From the NCBI GenBank assembly GCA_016800925.1, contig JABCPU010000073.1, positions 155,160-219,159 on the forward strand: DNA of 64,000 bases, given 5' to 3'. Below are positions 11,182 through 21,749 of this stretch, piece after piece (the first letter of the stretch is position 1; each line of letters opens with the position of its first letter). This DNA comes from Suillus spraguei (taxonomy: Eukaryota; Basidiomycota; Agaricomycetes; Boletales; Suillaceae). Below the pieces are notes generated by a model. The model had not been told where the DNA came from, ran no database searches, and worked only from the letters and a program-made list of their open reading frames with translations. The position numbers were made by a program, and so were the translations under genes.

Positions 11182-11654
11182 TGTTACAAACTGGGATGGC
11201 ATCACCAGCGACAGTGATAAGACACAGCCAGTCTGCTGGGAAGTTCAACTGCGTTCAAAGGAGAATGATACTGCTACAAGGAAGCATTCCGAGTAGGATC
11301 AAGGGTTCAATCGAAGAGTTGCGACTCTAAGATGATTGGTAGAATGAAGACTAAGGCTAAGGAGTGCTTAGACTTAGAGATGATTCAGACGACTTAGGTT
11401 GGAGACCTAAGTGAAGGATATTCCAGGTAAAACCCAGTAAGATTAAAGTGAAGTATACAAGCATAGTACAATGTGCTTAAATAAGCCAATATGTGCACAC
11501 GGACCAAGAGAGATGTGAGAATGTAAGTGCGTATCCAAAGAAGGAAGGCAACTATAGTACAGATGCGTTGAGCATATGAGTCAGAATTGCGTTACATAAT
11601 ATACAAGATAAAGATGAGAGAGAATAAAGAATAGGGGCACGTACAATTGTAACA
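11182..11654 (-). repeat. 5' LTR of the Gypsy element (LTR-A)
   Basis: Matches 2019-2490 over its whole length. Ends are TGTTACAAAC and AATTGTAACA on the plus strand. It is followed directly by CTAAT, the right copy of the target duplication. In the minus-strand sense it should act as promoter for gag-pol; see the TATA-like site at 11477-11483. Confidence 0.93.
11477..11483 (-). promoter_or_regulatory. TATA-like box in the 5' LTR
   Basis: TATTTAA on the minus strand, 34 nt before ACTTTAATCTT, the segment complementary to the putative primer binding site. The spacing suits a TATA box and places the predicted transcript start at or next to 11449. Confidence 0.55.
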
Positions 11655-11925
11655 CTAATAGGTGGTGTGTGGTTCCAGGTTCCAACACATCTTCATCTAA
11701 CACATCTCCAAATACTAATAGGTGGTACATGGTGCTAGGCTCCAGCACATCTTCATCTAACACATCTCCAAAGACTAATAGGTGGTGCATGGTGCTGGGC
11801 TCCAGCACATCTTCATCTAATGCATCTTTGAATACTAATAATTCCAGTGCACCTCTATCCAACACATCTTCATCCAATGCATCTTCATCTAGCGCATCTC
11901 CATCCAACACATCTTCTCCTCAAGT
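11655..11925. repeat. 60-bp tandem minisatellite
   Basis: Units of about 60 bp (GGTGGTACATGG... CATCTCCAAATACTAATA) repeat about four times and then decay into shorter CATCTTCATCTAA-like pieces to about 11925. The period is a multiple of three, and the plus strand stays open for 101 codons with a 20-residue repeat rich in Ser, Asn and Thr. There is no other sign of a gene, so I call it a repeat. Confidence 0.8.
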
Positions 11926-12629
11926 CCACATCTCTGTTCCAGGTAACAAGTTCTCCACCGTAATCACCACTTGACTTGCTATCCATTGCGCATCTCTTGA
12001 TACTACAAGTGCTCATACACTGTGGCAACAGTGACGCCCTACCATTTTCTTCAACACAACACCATTTTCCAAGTCCCACAAACATCTTATTGCTTGCTGG
12101 CATCTTTTTACCCCTTTAGATTTTATTACAATAGCTTTTTTTTGCAAGCTACGAAATATATGAACTTGGTGTTTTATGTGCACATGTGCGTCTAACCCTA
12201 ACCCTAGCGTTGGGACTTGAAGCATCTGAAGCGCGTAGTATTTCGAACGGAGTTTAAATTTGGCTTTTCAAGCGGATTTTCAGAACTTTTCAAAGCATCT
12301 TTCAGAGCGATTCAGAACCGTTTGAAACAGAAGGTTCAGAATTTTACTTTGAATACCCTTTGAATCAATGAATCAGAATCTAAGAATCTGTCACCTTGGA
12401 TTTTCCACCTCTGATTACATACTGGTTATGTCGTCTTTTCGTACCCTGTCCAGACCTGATCAAATTCTCCTTTCCGCAGTGACTCTTCCTTGCCTGCATT
12501 TACCAACCGCGAAGTGCATACACACCGTATATAGAAACTAAAGTAACCTCCAGAGTCCGTATAACCTTCAAATCCGTATACTGCTTTGCATCTGAAAAAC
12601 AATGCTTCGTCTACTTTGGCAATTCCATA
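11926..12629. other. Intergenic stretch, nothing recognised
   Basis: About 700 bp without a convincing reading frame. A short AACCCTAACCCTAG at about 12188 resembles fungal telomere repeat but covers only two units. The 3' flank of the peptidase gene begins at 12629. Confidence 0.5.
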
Positions 12630-14115
12630 TTAGAAGTTGGTGATGGCAGCAGTGAACTCGGTTCGGGCAAAACCGACGCGAGACCTGTCGGAATCGAACA
12701 CAGTGTAGAAGCGCTGGAGGAATACGTAGCCAATAATAAAGGCATGCCTTACGCCTGTGTCAAGGCTTCTAACGACGAGAAATATGTCGTCGTCATAGCC
12801 ATTAACCATGTAGTTGAGAGAACGAGGCCAGATTTGTGCATTAGAGTTGAGCTTGTATACTTCCTGTGCAAATAGTGAACAAGGGGTATGAGGGCTGACA
12901 GAATTGACATACCAGGCCAATATGGAATTTCAACACACGTAGGGCGTTGTATTTTGTAGTGCTAATCTGGAGAAGACCATTCGCCGGATTCACAATACCG
13001 CCGGTTGCATCCTTGTACCTTTCATAGGCATCTATCGAACGCTGATGAGACCATTGTTACTCGCTGCACTCAGAATACACACCGGGGGCAATGTAAAGAA
13101 ATATGCAACTACAATCCACGATGCCAGTGGTGTAGGGCATGATTTCTGTATTACCGTAAATGATCCTCTGATTGATACCCCAATACCGCGATAAGGGGGG
13201 GATAGGGGTGACAGGACTGAAACAAAACATTTACTCTCAGTCTGGATTGATACAGAAGCTGAGGTGCCTTACGTGTATTTAAGTTTGTCACTGTACGCAG
13301 GGTCGGTTCCACCAAAGGTAAGCTGTCCATGGTTGACTACACCTCGAACGACGGGCTGGAAAAAGATACTGACAACACCCTGACGAATGGCGTTATTCAT
13401 ATACAGATAGTCAGTGACAGACGGGATCGTGTCTTCTCGTAAATTTTGATTTTGTAGGGCGCCGAGGCTTGACATTTGAGGCCCGATGCCAAGGAGACCG
13501 TCAAAACCGAGCGGAGTAGAAGCAACAGCGATTGGCATTTCGGTGATGGAGAGCCCATTAGTGAAAGTTAATGAATCTCTGACTATAGTTCCTATAGATA
13601 CTAATCGTAGGTATTTTCAACTTATGATTGTTGTATATCATACCTCGCAAGTAATTGACCTCCACAAGCTCTCCAGTGTTGATACCTTGCAAGTAATTGA
13701 CCTCCACAGGCTCTCCAGTGTTGACGCCGGTGGAGCTCACGTACGGATTGCGGGCGCCAACCCATGTGATCGAACTAGAGCTGTCGACAATCAAGTTGTC
13801 TTCAATAATACGTTAGCACCCGCATTTTTTCTCAGTGTTGAACTTACAGGTTATGGGGGGATTGCCAACGTTAACTGCTACGGTGTAACCCGTGCCAATG
13901 TTTGACAAAGGGACATCAACACCAGCACGTGGGCCAATCGTGCTGTATTCCCTAAAGGCCGCCATGCGAGCTTCATCGTCCCGCAAGATGTCAGTAACGT
14001 TGGAGAATGTTAGCCTCCTGGTCATGGGGAGGGTGATGAGGGAATTGTGAACTTCAACGGGCAATCCCGTGATTGAGGAAACCAGGAGCGCCAACAAGGA
14101 TAGAACGGAGAACAT
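12630..14115 (-). pseudogene. Pepsin-like (A1) aspartic peptidase homologue, catalytic motifs degraded
   Basis: A secreted fungal aspartic peptidase gene of the polyporopepsin type. The ATG at 14115 opens a hydrophobic signal peptide (MFSVLSLLALLVSSITG), a propeptide, and TGYTVAVNVGNPP at the start of the mature fold. After an intron comes the first catalytic motif, which reads IVDSSSSITWVGA (about 13790) where DTGSS is expected. Then come FDGLLGIGPQ (13500), GQLTFGGTD (13300) and the second motif, GIVDCSCIFLYIAP (about 13120) where DTGT/S is expected. The C-terminal block LNSNAQIWPRSLN ... FLQRFYTVFDSDRSRVGFA ends at 12630. Both Asp residues remain but the following Thr-Gly is lost at both sites. 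A 39-bp tandem duplication (13650-13730) repeats NTGEPVEVNYLQG. Frame changes lie at 12920-13260. Probably a pseudogene, possibly an inactive homologue. Confidence 0.85.
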
Positions 14116-14679
14116 GACTTACTGGAAAGTCATATCATACTCGGTTATATACGTGATAGCGAACGCGATGGCAATGTTGAGCACCTTAGCCACGTCAGTC
14201 CCCCTCGAAAAAGTGATGACGAGATAGTTACGATGCGAGTCATCGCGAGTGCAAGGATTCGACTTCCCATAAATGTGGCAAGAGACGGTTTGCTTTTGAT
14301 CCTGGCATGTTATTTCTGAATCTCAGTGTTGTCAGGTGTCAGTCAGTGTTGACCAAAAATAGTCAGTCAGCACTTGACCTGACAACTAGTCGGTGCGTCA
14401 GCATCAGAGAACGGATGAATCCTTCGATATTGTAGCCGTGGGAAGTATCAACGTTGCAACTTGCAGAAAGTCTGGGAATCGGAATCTATGCTTTTGATGT
14501 GAGGTGCTATTTTGGAGATGCGGGTAAAACCAGAATTTATTCGATGTGTCGAATGAAATACTAGTATGGACTTTGCGGTTGATAAATAACAGGCAAGGAA
14601 GGTACTGCACATGGGGGTATGCGTGAAGACGAGTGGTGCAAAACAAACCAGGTATCGTTGTGGTCTTGGTATCTGGTCG
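14116..14679. other. Intergenic stretch between peptidase and ABC transporter
   Basis: Holds the presumed promoter of the peptidase gene and the 3' flank of the ABC gene, both on the minus strand. A short direct repeat of CAGTGTTG/CAGTCAGTGTTGACC type lies at about 14320-14390. No reading frame is convincing. Confidence 0.4.
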
Positions 14680-16490
14680 TTAAATGAAAGGTTTTGCTTG
14701 CAAATTCCAAATACGAGCATACTCTCCCCCTTTCTTCATGAGTTCGTCGTGCGTCTATTATTCCTGGACAGTTTCGTCGATGTACCTGCAGTGACCGCGT
14801 CAATGAGCAATGATGTTCGAGCAGACAGAAACTCACATGTTGTGTAAGATTTCCAAATCGGTGAGTGGAGAATATCATGGTCTTGTTGCCCTTCAATTTC
14901 TGTAGACGCTCTATTTCCACCAGTTATAACTACGCTCAAATTAACATCTCGACGAAACAGGGCGGCGCACCATATTCGACCGTAGGATCCAGAGAGGCAC
15001 TCGGCTCGTCGAATAACAGCATGCCAGCGGAAGACTCAGTTAAACCAATGAGCGCATGAATGTGCGAGAACTATTTGAACAGTCGACACCGAAACATAAG
15101 GGGTCAAGGTATGGTCACGTGCATTGCAAGCCGCTGCATCTGCCCGCCTCTGGAGGCATAGACACGTGGACATTGTAGACCGGACTCCAATCAGAAGAGT
15201 CGACGGGCTGCCCAAAAAGCATCGTGGTATCTTCAGGAGGTCCCATAGTAAACAGCTACGTGGTGGTCGAGGTAGGTATCGAATTCGTCAGGGAGCTCGT
15301 CGACGAAATCTTCTGTGCCGCCGAGCCGAGCGGCTTCACGAACCTTGTCATTGTCATGTGCGAGGGCAGGGTTGCCAAGCCCGTTGTTCTCGCGGATCTG
15401 TGTGTATTAAATACGTCACTTTTGCAGTGCACCAGAATAAGAATAAGAATGTCCACAAGGTGCGTCGACATACGTGCACTGATGGAATTCGCCAAGGTTA
15501 CCTGCGACAAGCTCCTGGCGGTGGTTAAATAAAACAAGGAGTTGACCCAGGCCTTGTATGTGAACAAAATCCTAGTTGGTCGTTCTCGCGGCTCAAACTA
15601 CGTCTCCGGCTTAAACAAAGGCTTAGAATATCGACCGTTGACAAAGATCTGACCACAGCCTGTCCTGTGCCATCCCAGGGTAATATATGTTGCAAAAAGC
15701 TGAGAACCACAAGAAGTGGACCGTCCTGTTGGTCCCACATGACTGTGATCAAAAGAAAAAGCTGAGAGAGCAGACAAATAAGCATCATTGCGATGTCTGT
15801 TGATGCCTCAATGATTTTCCAAGCTACGGAAGTGTGCCAATGGTGAAATTTCGAGCTGAAATCCTGCATTGTGCGCGAAACTTGAATGTTTTGGAATGTA
15901 GGTACGTCGAGGCGGGCGATCGGGTGGAACATGTGCTCAAAGTAGAATTGTTTGATGTACAACCGCAGAGGTGGTGTTATGCAGGCTCGGGAGTATCTGA
16001 GAAAACGCACAGTGATTGTGCATATTAGATGTGCCACCGCAAAAGTACGAGCACCGTTGTATCCACAGTACGTGTCTCCATTGCGCTCTCTACCTAGTGC
16101 GAGATAAGTTGGCATTGCAGATGAAAATAGAAAAGAGATTACAAGGCAGAGGAACTGTTCAGAGTACCTGCGCAACGACGTTATGAATGTACAGAAAAGT
16201 CGCCTACACCGTTATGACGCATCACGGGTATGAGATTGACTAAAACTTCTACTACTAGATGTGGGGAGAAGCATGGAGTATCGTTTGATGCTGAGCACAT
16301 CCTTCAGCATGCGAACTAGATAAGGCATGCTTTGGATTGTCTGCACATATGCCTCCGATATTGATGAGGATGATAGTATGCGCGTCAAATCTGATTGGCG
16401 TTCCTCGTAGAGATCCCATATACCGATGCGGGTGTGCTTGAAACGGCGAGTGTCCTGATAGTCGAATTCTCCTGCACGTGCTTTCATCAT
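14680..16490 (-). pseudogene. Fungal ABC transporter (half-size type, TMD then NBD), broken
   Basis: The transmembrane half lies at about 15520-16490. It starts with MPYLVRMLKDVLSIK and continues with IARLDVPTFQ and the hydrophobic LICLLSQLFLLITVMWDQQDGPLL. The nucleotide-binding half follows: GLGNPALAHDNDKVREAARLGG (15380-15320), EDFVDELPDEFDTYL, a signature written SRGGQMQRLA (about 15140), Walker B MLLFDEPSASLDP (about 15010) and NKTMIFSTHRFGNLT with the switch His (about 14870). The tail ELMKKGGEYARIWNLQAKPF ends at a stop at 14680-14682. I could find no Walker A (GxxGxGKS) in any frame. A shift separates SRTFMRSLV from the Walker B segment, and two adjacent stops (TAA TAG, about 14757-14762) precede THDEL. 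The gene would have made an ATP-driven membrane exporter, but this copy looks dead. Confidence 0.85.
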
Positions 16491-16944
16491 TGGTCTATCC
16501 TTCCTGATGGTGGAGGAATAAGACTTAAGTGGGTCAAGGTCGGAGAAGACTCAAATGCCATCCGTGGGTACTATGAAACGGGCGTTAGGTAAATCCCGAA
16601 CAGGTGGCCTAGTAAAGTCTAGTAAGCGGGTAGGTTGTCACAAGACTGATGAATTTGAACCTCGCATAGGCACTGGCAGGGTTTGGAGTACATAGCCTGA
16701 GGGTATTTCAAATTACCAACAAGGCACGCTGAAACTCCGGACACACCGCCAAGCAGACGATTGCTTTGAATTGATTTTGCGATCCCTCCAGTCGACAAAG
16801 AGATTGACCAGCCCCTCTAGAGGGACTGGTAAAACTGAGTTTGAATTTGGATCAAGAGCTGATTCTCTGACACATCGGGGGTTCCAATATTTAATACTGG
16901 TTTGAATGTCGTGCGAAATGTTAAGATAATACATATACTAACTT
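16491..16944. other. Upstream flank of the ABC transporter, no clear gene
   Basis: Possible N-terminal exon material on the minus strand near 16560-16490, and a 73-codon open frame (16713-16934) without recognisable motifs. Nothing firm. Confidence 0.3.
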
Positions 16945-18150
16945 CATCAGGAAAAAGGCTATATTGTCGTAGCCCTATATAGCACTATATAGGCACCGTA
17001 GCGCTATGTAGTTACTTATAGGCCCATTTGGACTACATCGAGCTATATAGCCACCCTAAGGGCTACATGGAACTACATAGCGCTATGTAGCCACCCTAAG
17101 TGCTACATAGAACTACATAGCGCTATATAGCCTAAAGCCGCTACAGGCAGCTACAGGTGCTACGAAACCAAATTATGTGCCCCAGGCGCACCTGTCCACA
17201 TAAGTAGGAGCAATATGACCTTGAAGGACAAGAACTTACAATAAATCTGATGGTATGTAGGATCCCACAAGTGTGACCTTTGGAGATAGATATTGATCGA
17301 CTGTTGCCGCATGATACTTGTTTGCAATGAAATTGCAATATTATGTAATATATAGCTGCTCAAAATGCTTACTAAGTTGTATACAAACCGTGGGAGCAAG
17401 GGATTTGAAAATTTCTCGCTGAAGTCCTTGGCTTGCTCTGTTACTGACACCCATGAATAGTTCCTTTCGCTCAGGCTACTTGAGCCTCTCTTCTTTTTGG
17501 TTATTCTTCTGGTACCTCCTCCTGGCCATCTTTGGTGGTTCCTCCTCCCTGGCTCCTTAATGGTCCCTCCTCCCCAGCTCCTTGGTGGTCCCTCTTCCCT
17601 GGCTCCTTGGTGGCTTGGTGGTTTCTCCTCCCTGGCTTGGTGGTCCCTCTGTGTGGTCCACCTCTTGGACCTTTATGTTTGTCAGAGAGTATGAAGTTGA
17701 GACTCGAGCAGTGCGAGGGGGGGCTGTGAAGGTGTAGAAATTGGTGATGCTTGATGCTTTTGGATCTTACAAGTGTTGTATGCGTGTCTGGGTGTTACTA
17801 TAGCTCATTGAATATACTCGATTTCATTGATTTGTGGTTCCAGTGTGCTCAGTATGAATTATGAACTATAGTAGTGGTGTGTAGCTACTGGTAGCTCAAG
17901 TACACAATTACTTATCACAACTCCTGTTGCTCTATATAGCTCTATATAGTACCTGTAGCAGCTCGTAGCAGTCTGTAGCACCTGTAGCTGGTTGCTACAA
18001 GATGCTACAAGATGCTACAGGAGTTGCCATAGCACTATATAGCTGACTGTGTGACTATGTAGCTACATATAGTGGGTACTTGACACATTGGGCTACAGGC
18101 GCTATATCGGCTATATAGCGCTATGTAGTCAAGAGTATTTTTACTGATGT
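16945..18150. mobile_element. Non-coding element with TAGCGCTATATAG-type subterminal repeats (putative DNA transposon)
   Basis: Two clusters of short, partly palindromic motifs (GCTATATAGC, CTACATAGCGCTATGTAG, GCTACAGG) lie at about 16965-17165 and 17930-18135, either side of a central part with no gene. The outer ends are similar in inverse orientation: CATCAGGAAAAAGG on the left and, on the opposite strand of the right end, CATCAGTAAAAATA. That suggests short terminal inverted repeats. I could not find a clear target duplication. The right end abuts the cut Tnp2 gene, so this could instead be the subterminal region of that CACTA element. The centre includes a TGGTGGTCCCTCCTCC-type tandem run (17500-17660). 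Confidence 0.5.
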
Positions 18151-20645
18151 TAGGGTCTGTTTGGCCATGAAATTTGAGCACAACTAACAATCCAGTATGG
18201 CAAATGCCACATCTCTGAATAGTGCACATGAGCTTTGAATAGTTTCTCTTGTTCGGAGGTCATTGCAGCGCCCCTCCACCACTCAGCGAACTTCCAGAGT
18301 TCATCTTTATCACGAGGTTCCCAGCTTTCAAAGTCCACTCTACCATATGTGGTCTTATGGTAGCAATTACACACACTACAATAAAAATGGCTACTGGTTC
18401 CAGCTAAAGCAGCAAGATGAAGAGTGGCAGGAAGATCACAAACAGCCAAAACAATAGCGCTGCGAGCAAGCTGGCCAGTAGGAAAACAAGCAGTCTTGGA
18501 AAAATTGATACCACACTCCCATGAGTCTACCATGTCATCGATAAGTGGCTGGATGTAGTGATTGATATGCTCGAGGGATGGCTGTTTGGGACCTGGGATG
18601 ATTCCTGCGAGATCCATGTTCTTGGGCTTATACCTGATATCCAATGGTAGATTTAAGCAATCCATAGAGGTGATTCCAGAGGATTTGTTAGCACCACACA
18701 AATTCATACCCTCTGGATTGAAGAAGTCCACATGAAGAGCGAAAGCATAGCGCCCTTCATCTCCTCTATTAATAAAAAGTGAACCTGGCTCTGGGCCACA
18801 AAATTGCCAGAGAAACTGAGCCTTGAATGCATGTTTCATCATGAGCAGATGGGGGGAATTGATTGAGTCCTGCAAATCATCGCAGGCTTGATCCATCACC
18901 CCTTCAATATCTGCACGGGAGAGGAGACCGGCGAGGTAGTCTTTAAAATCATGGTAAACAAATGTTTTCTTTGGTCACACTACTCCATCAGGGCCATGGC
19001 TGAGCAATGACTTGCCACATTCAGCCTCTGGCATGGGGCAGTGTGTGAAACATTCAGGATATATAGGAATAGTCAAACCACCTGCGTAATGGGGACTGTA
19101 AGTGCAGTGACAAGTGAAGCAGACCGTGTATACAGAAGTCCAATTTGTGAGGCTTGTGACTGTTGAACTGGGCTTCTAAGCCATCTATCTTTAATATAAT
19201 TGCCCACTTCCGTGAGATCACAATGTCTGCATTTCATGTGACGTTCTCCACAGCTGTACAAAGCAATGGTAGCTTGCAACCAACATCATTGGAATTACCT
19301 GCAAGTAACAACTGAAAGTACCGCTGAATGTGGAACTCTATGTTATTGAGGATTGTCAAGGCCTTCACAGTTTGCCAATGTGTGTTCTTCTGGGAGACAT
19401 CGCCAACAATGGCAACTTTCAGTTTGTGGGCAACAAAAGGATCTAGCAAAGTGAGTCACTCAAGATCATCCACCAGAGCCAAAATAGGTGGTGGAGTGGG
19501 GTTGGGGTGAGAAACAGGCGGTGTAAAGATACAATCTAGCCTGGGCTGTAGATAAACCACGGCCTAAACTAGTATGCGAGTCTTGTGCTCTACCTAGTCT
19601 GCTTCACTTGTGAAGGCAAGAACGTTCGACCCTAAAGGGAATGCTAAGTTAGTATAGTCTAATAATGCCCAACCTGTGGTGCAAGACTGCCGTTGGAGGT
19701 AGTGAGATGCTAGCGGTGACCTCCGGTCTGTGGGAAACTAGCAGTAATACTAGCAGTAAGCGCGGGAAAGCGGTAGACAAGCGGTAGCGAAAGTGGTAAA
19801 ACTGCGGTAGTGCATGCGGTAAAACTGCGGTAAGGCGTGGGAAAGCGTAGCGCAAGCGGTGAAGCGCGGGAAAGCGGTAGAGAGCAGTGGTGCGTGCAGC
19901 AGTAAAACAATCCTTAAGAGACAGTGACTTCGGCGAAAGACTTTATTCCGTTAGAGACAGTAGTGGTGACAATTCCTAAGTACCATGTGTACCATAGAGG
20001 GAAAAGTAAAAGTACCGGAATGTGCGAAGAGTCCTTTTTAACATGTACCGTGAATGGCCGGAATACATAGCGAGAATGGTAGTGAGATAGAGATATTTAG
20101 CTAAGAGGCATGCAGCGAGCAAGCAGTGTCACAGAAGGTAAGGTAAGTCTTGCTGTAGCTTTAGTAACGGCGGAAACGAATATGCTACGCACCAATGGAT
20201 CTTAGACGGAAATGGAATGGACAGGAGGACATCGGTAGTGAGATTCGGTAAGGGGCAAGGATCCACGGAGCGAAAACAGTACCGGCGAAGCGAAAAGGGG
20301 TAATGCTCGCTATAGGGGTTTTCTCGGTAGCCGCTGTAGACAGTAATGAGACACTTGTGTAAAACGGCACTTTCATGGTCAGTGTGACTTTGTTCGCTAC
20401 AGCAGTTTGTTGTCAATGAGGGCAAGTGTGCAGAGCTGTGAGACTAGTAAATCCATAATGATGTCCTTGCACTGAGAGCCAGCAGCAGCATGTTCTGCTT
20501 GGGTGTGTTTAGTATGTTGTAGATGAGCTGCCATAAGACATTCTGCAATGAGTACCCCCTTAGGTGTGCCATCATCAGCATGATTGCCTGTTTCAATGCA
20601 TTCCTCACAGAAGCACCATTTGAACAATGAGCAGGACACAGGCAT
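18150..20645 (-). pseudogene. Tnp2 (Transposase_21, CACTA/EnSpm) transposase, split by LTR-B
   Basis: The minus strand reads the conserved Tnp2 core of CACTA-type DNA transposons: MDQACDDLQDS, GRYAFALHVDFFNPEGMN, SGITSMDCLNLPLDIRYKP, LAGIIPGPKQPSLEHINHY, and FYCSVCNCYHKTTYGRVD, whose Cys and His residues look like a zinc-binding site. The right part (20402-20645, CFCEECIETG) is the N-terminal region, separated by an LTR-B insertion (19522-20401). Stops and shifts lie between 18900 and 19280 (for example after LSHGPDGVV). At 18170 the sequence stops matching after MWHLPYWI, where the family usually continues, so the C-terminal half is missing. It acted on the element ends in excision and insertion. 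Confidence 0.85.
19522..20401 (-). mobile_element. LTR-B, divergent subfamily, nested in Tnp2
   Basis: Begins TGTAAAGATA and ends TTCGCTACA, 880 bp. Only the outer 150 bp are close to other B copies; the middle has GCGGTAGCG/GTAAAACTGCGG-type repeats of its own. Flanks are GCGG (19518-19521) and GCAG (20402-20405), a 4-bp duplication with one change. A partial relative starts at 37978. Confidence 0.8.
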
Positions 20646-20699
20646 GAAGAGTGGGGCAAAAACAAGACAGCCTCATCCCAGTTGTGGAAGTTGATTCGG

Positions 20700-21713
20700 G
20701 ATGGTTACCAATAGCAATGACAGTACATACTGTCATTTCTATGAAATTGGATAGGGAGTGACAGTTAGAATTGGGGAGAACTGACTGCATAGGCAAGCTT
20801 TTTTAAGTCAGACGAACAACAACAATAGAAGAAACAACTCGCAATTTCCAAAAATGAAAGAACAAGACAGCAGTAAGCCTTGTACATGTTCACAAGAACT
20901 ACTAAACAAGGAAATATAACTCTGTTGTCAGGAAGAGCTGGTGGCGACCTGAGCTTGGCATAGATGGCATTACTGGCTTTGGACTAGTCCTAAGACACTG
21001 AGGATGCCTACAAGGAAATGGTTAAGGAACGGGGTATAGGTAGTGTTGAAGGACTGACCATTGGAAATGAAAGCAGAGAACGCCGGGCAGCATGACTGTA
21101 CATACAGTCATGCCCTGGAAAGGTCGTCAACAAGTTTTTGCCCAAGTTATTTATGCGATAGGTGATCCCATAAAAGACCAGAGTAAGGATGTTAAACCTA
21201 TGATCAATATGGGACGAAGGGTCCTATGGAAGACCAGGCAAAGAATGTTAAACCTACGATCAATAAGAGGAGAATAACATCATGACGCTCACTTCATAGA
21301 TTTGCGGTTTCTGCACAAGTTATTCTATGACAGGTGGTCCAACGAAAAAGCAGGGTAAGGATGCTGAACCCATGATCAATATTGCAAAAGGCTGCCATGG
21401 ATGTCAAGCCAGAAAGCGATGGATGTTGACTTGGAGTTGAGACATTGGTGGTAGCGATGAAAGTAGAGAATACCAGGCATGACTGTACATACAGACATGC
21501 CCTAGAAGATGACGGGCATGACCGTACATATGGTCATGCCCTGAAGAAGTTTGTGGAAAGTCCTTGTTGATGAGAAGCCCCGGTGGTGATGAAAGAGGAG
21601 AATGTGGGGCATGACTGTATGTACAGTCATGCCCTGGAAGAAGGTGAGGAAGGTCATTGTCGACAAGGAGGAATGGTAGGCTCAACAGTGCAAACCGTCA
21701 AACCTAGGAGAAG

Positions 21714-21749
<36 letters not shown>

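Larger units (their letters stand above)
2019..11654 (-). mobile_element. Full-length Ty3/Gypsy LTR retrotransposon (9.6 kb) with 5-bp target duplication
   Basis: Two LTRs of about 472 bp in the same orientation (2019-2490 and 11182-11654) begin TG and end CA. They are flanked by the identical 5-mer CTAAT (2014-2018, 11655-11659), which defines one insertion event. The coding order on the minus strand is gag, protease, RT, RNase H, integrase and then an extra ORF; RT before integrase is the Ty3/Gypsy order. Three younger insertions lie inside: LTR-D at 8684-9367, LTR-B at 5622-6573 and an inverted LTR-A at 3395-3864. Removing their 2.1 kb gives an element of about 7.5 kb. The two LTRs differ at roughly twenty sites by eye, nearly all transitions. 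Frameshifts and a mutated RT motif show that this copy is inactive. Confidence 0.93.

Noticed and set aside
12188..12202. Telomere-like AACCCTAACCCTAG
   Set aside because: Only two units, no array, and the flanks are ordinary; chance or a relic too short to support.
14611..15532. Plus-strand frames opposite the ABC transporter
   Set aside because: Antisense shadows; the minus strand gives the family motifs.
17497..17729. Pro/Trp/Leu-rich plus-strand open frames
   Set aside because: They follow a TGGTGGTCCCTCC-type tandem run in overlapping frames and have no gene context.
18150..20645. A KDZ-type transposase, considered because KDZ elements are common in mushrooms
   Set aside because: The motifs (DFFNPEGMN, LAGIIPGPK) are those of Tnp2; I saw no KDZ-type Cys or DGNF-like motif anywhere in the window.
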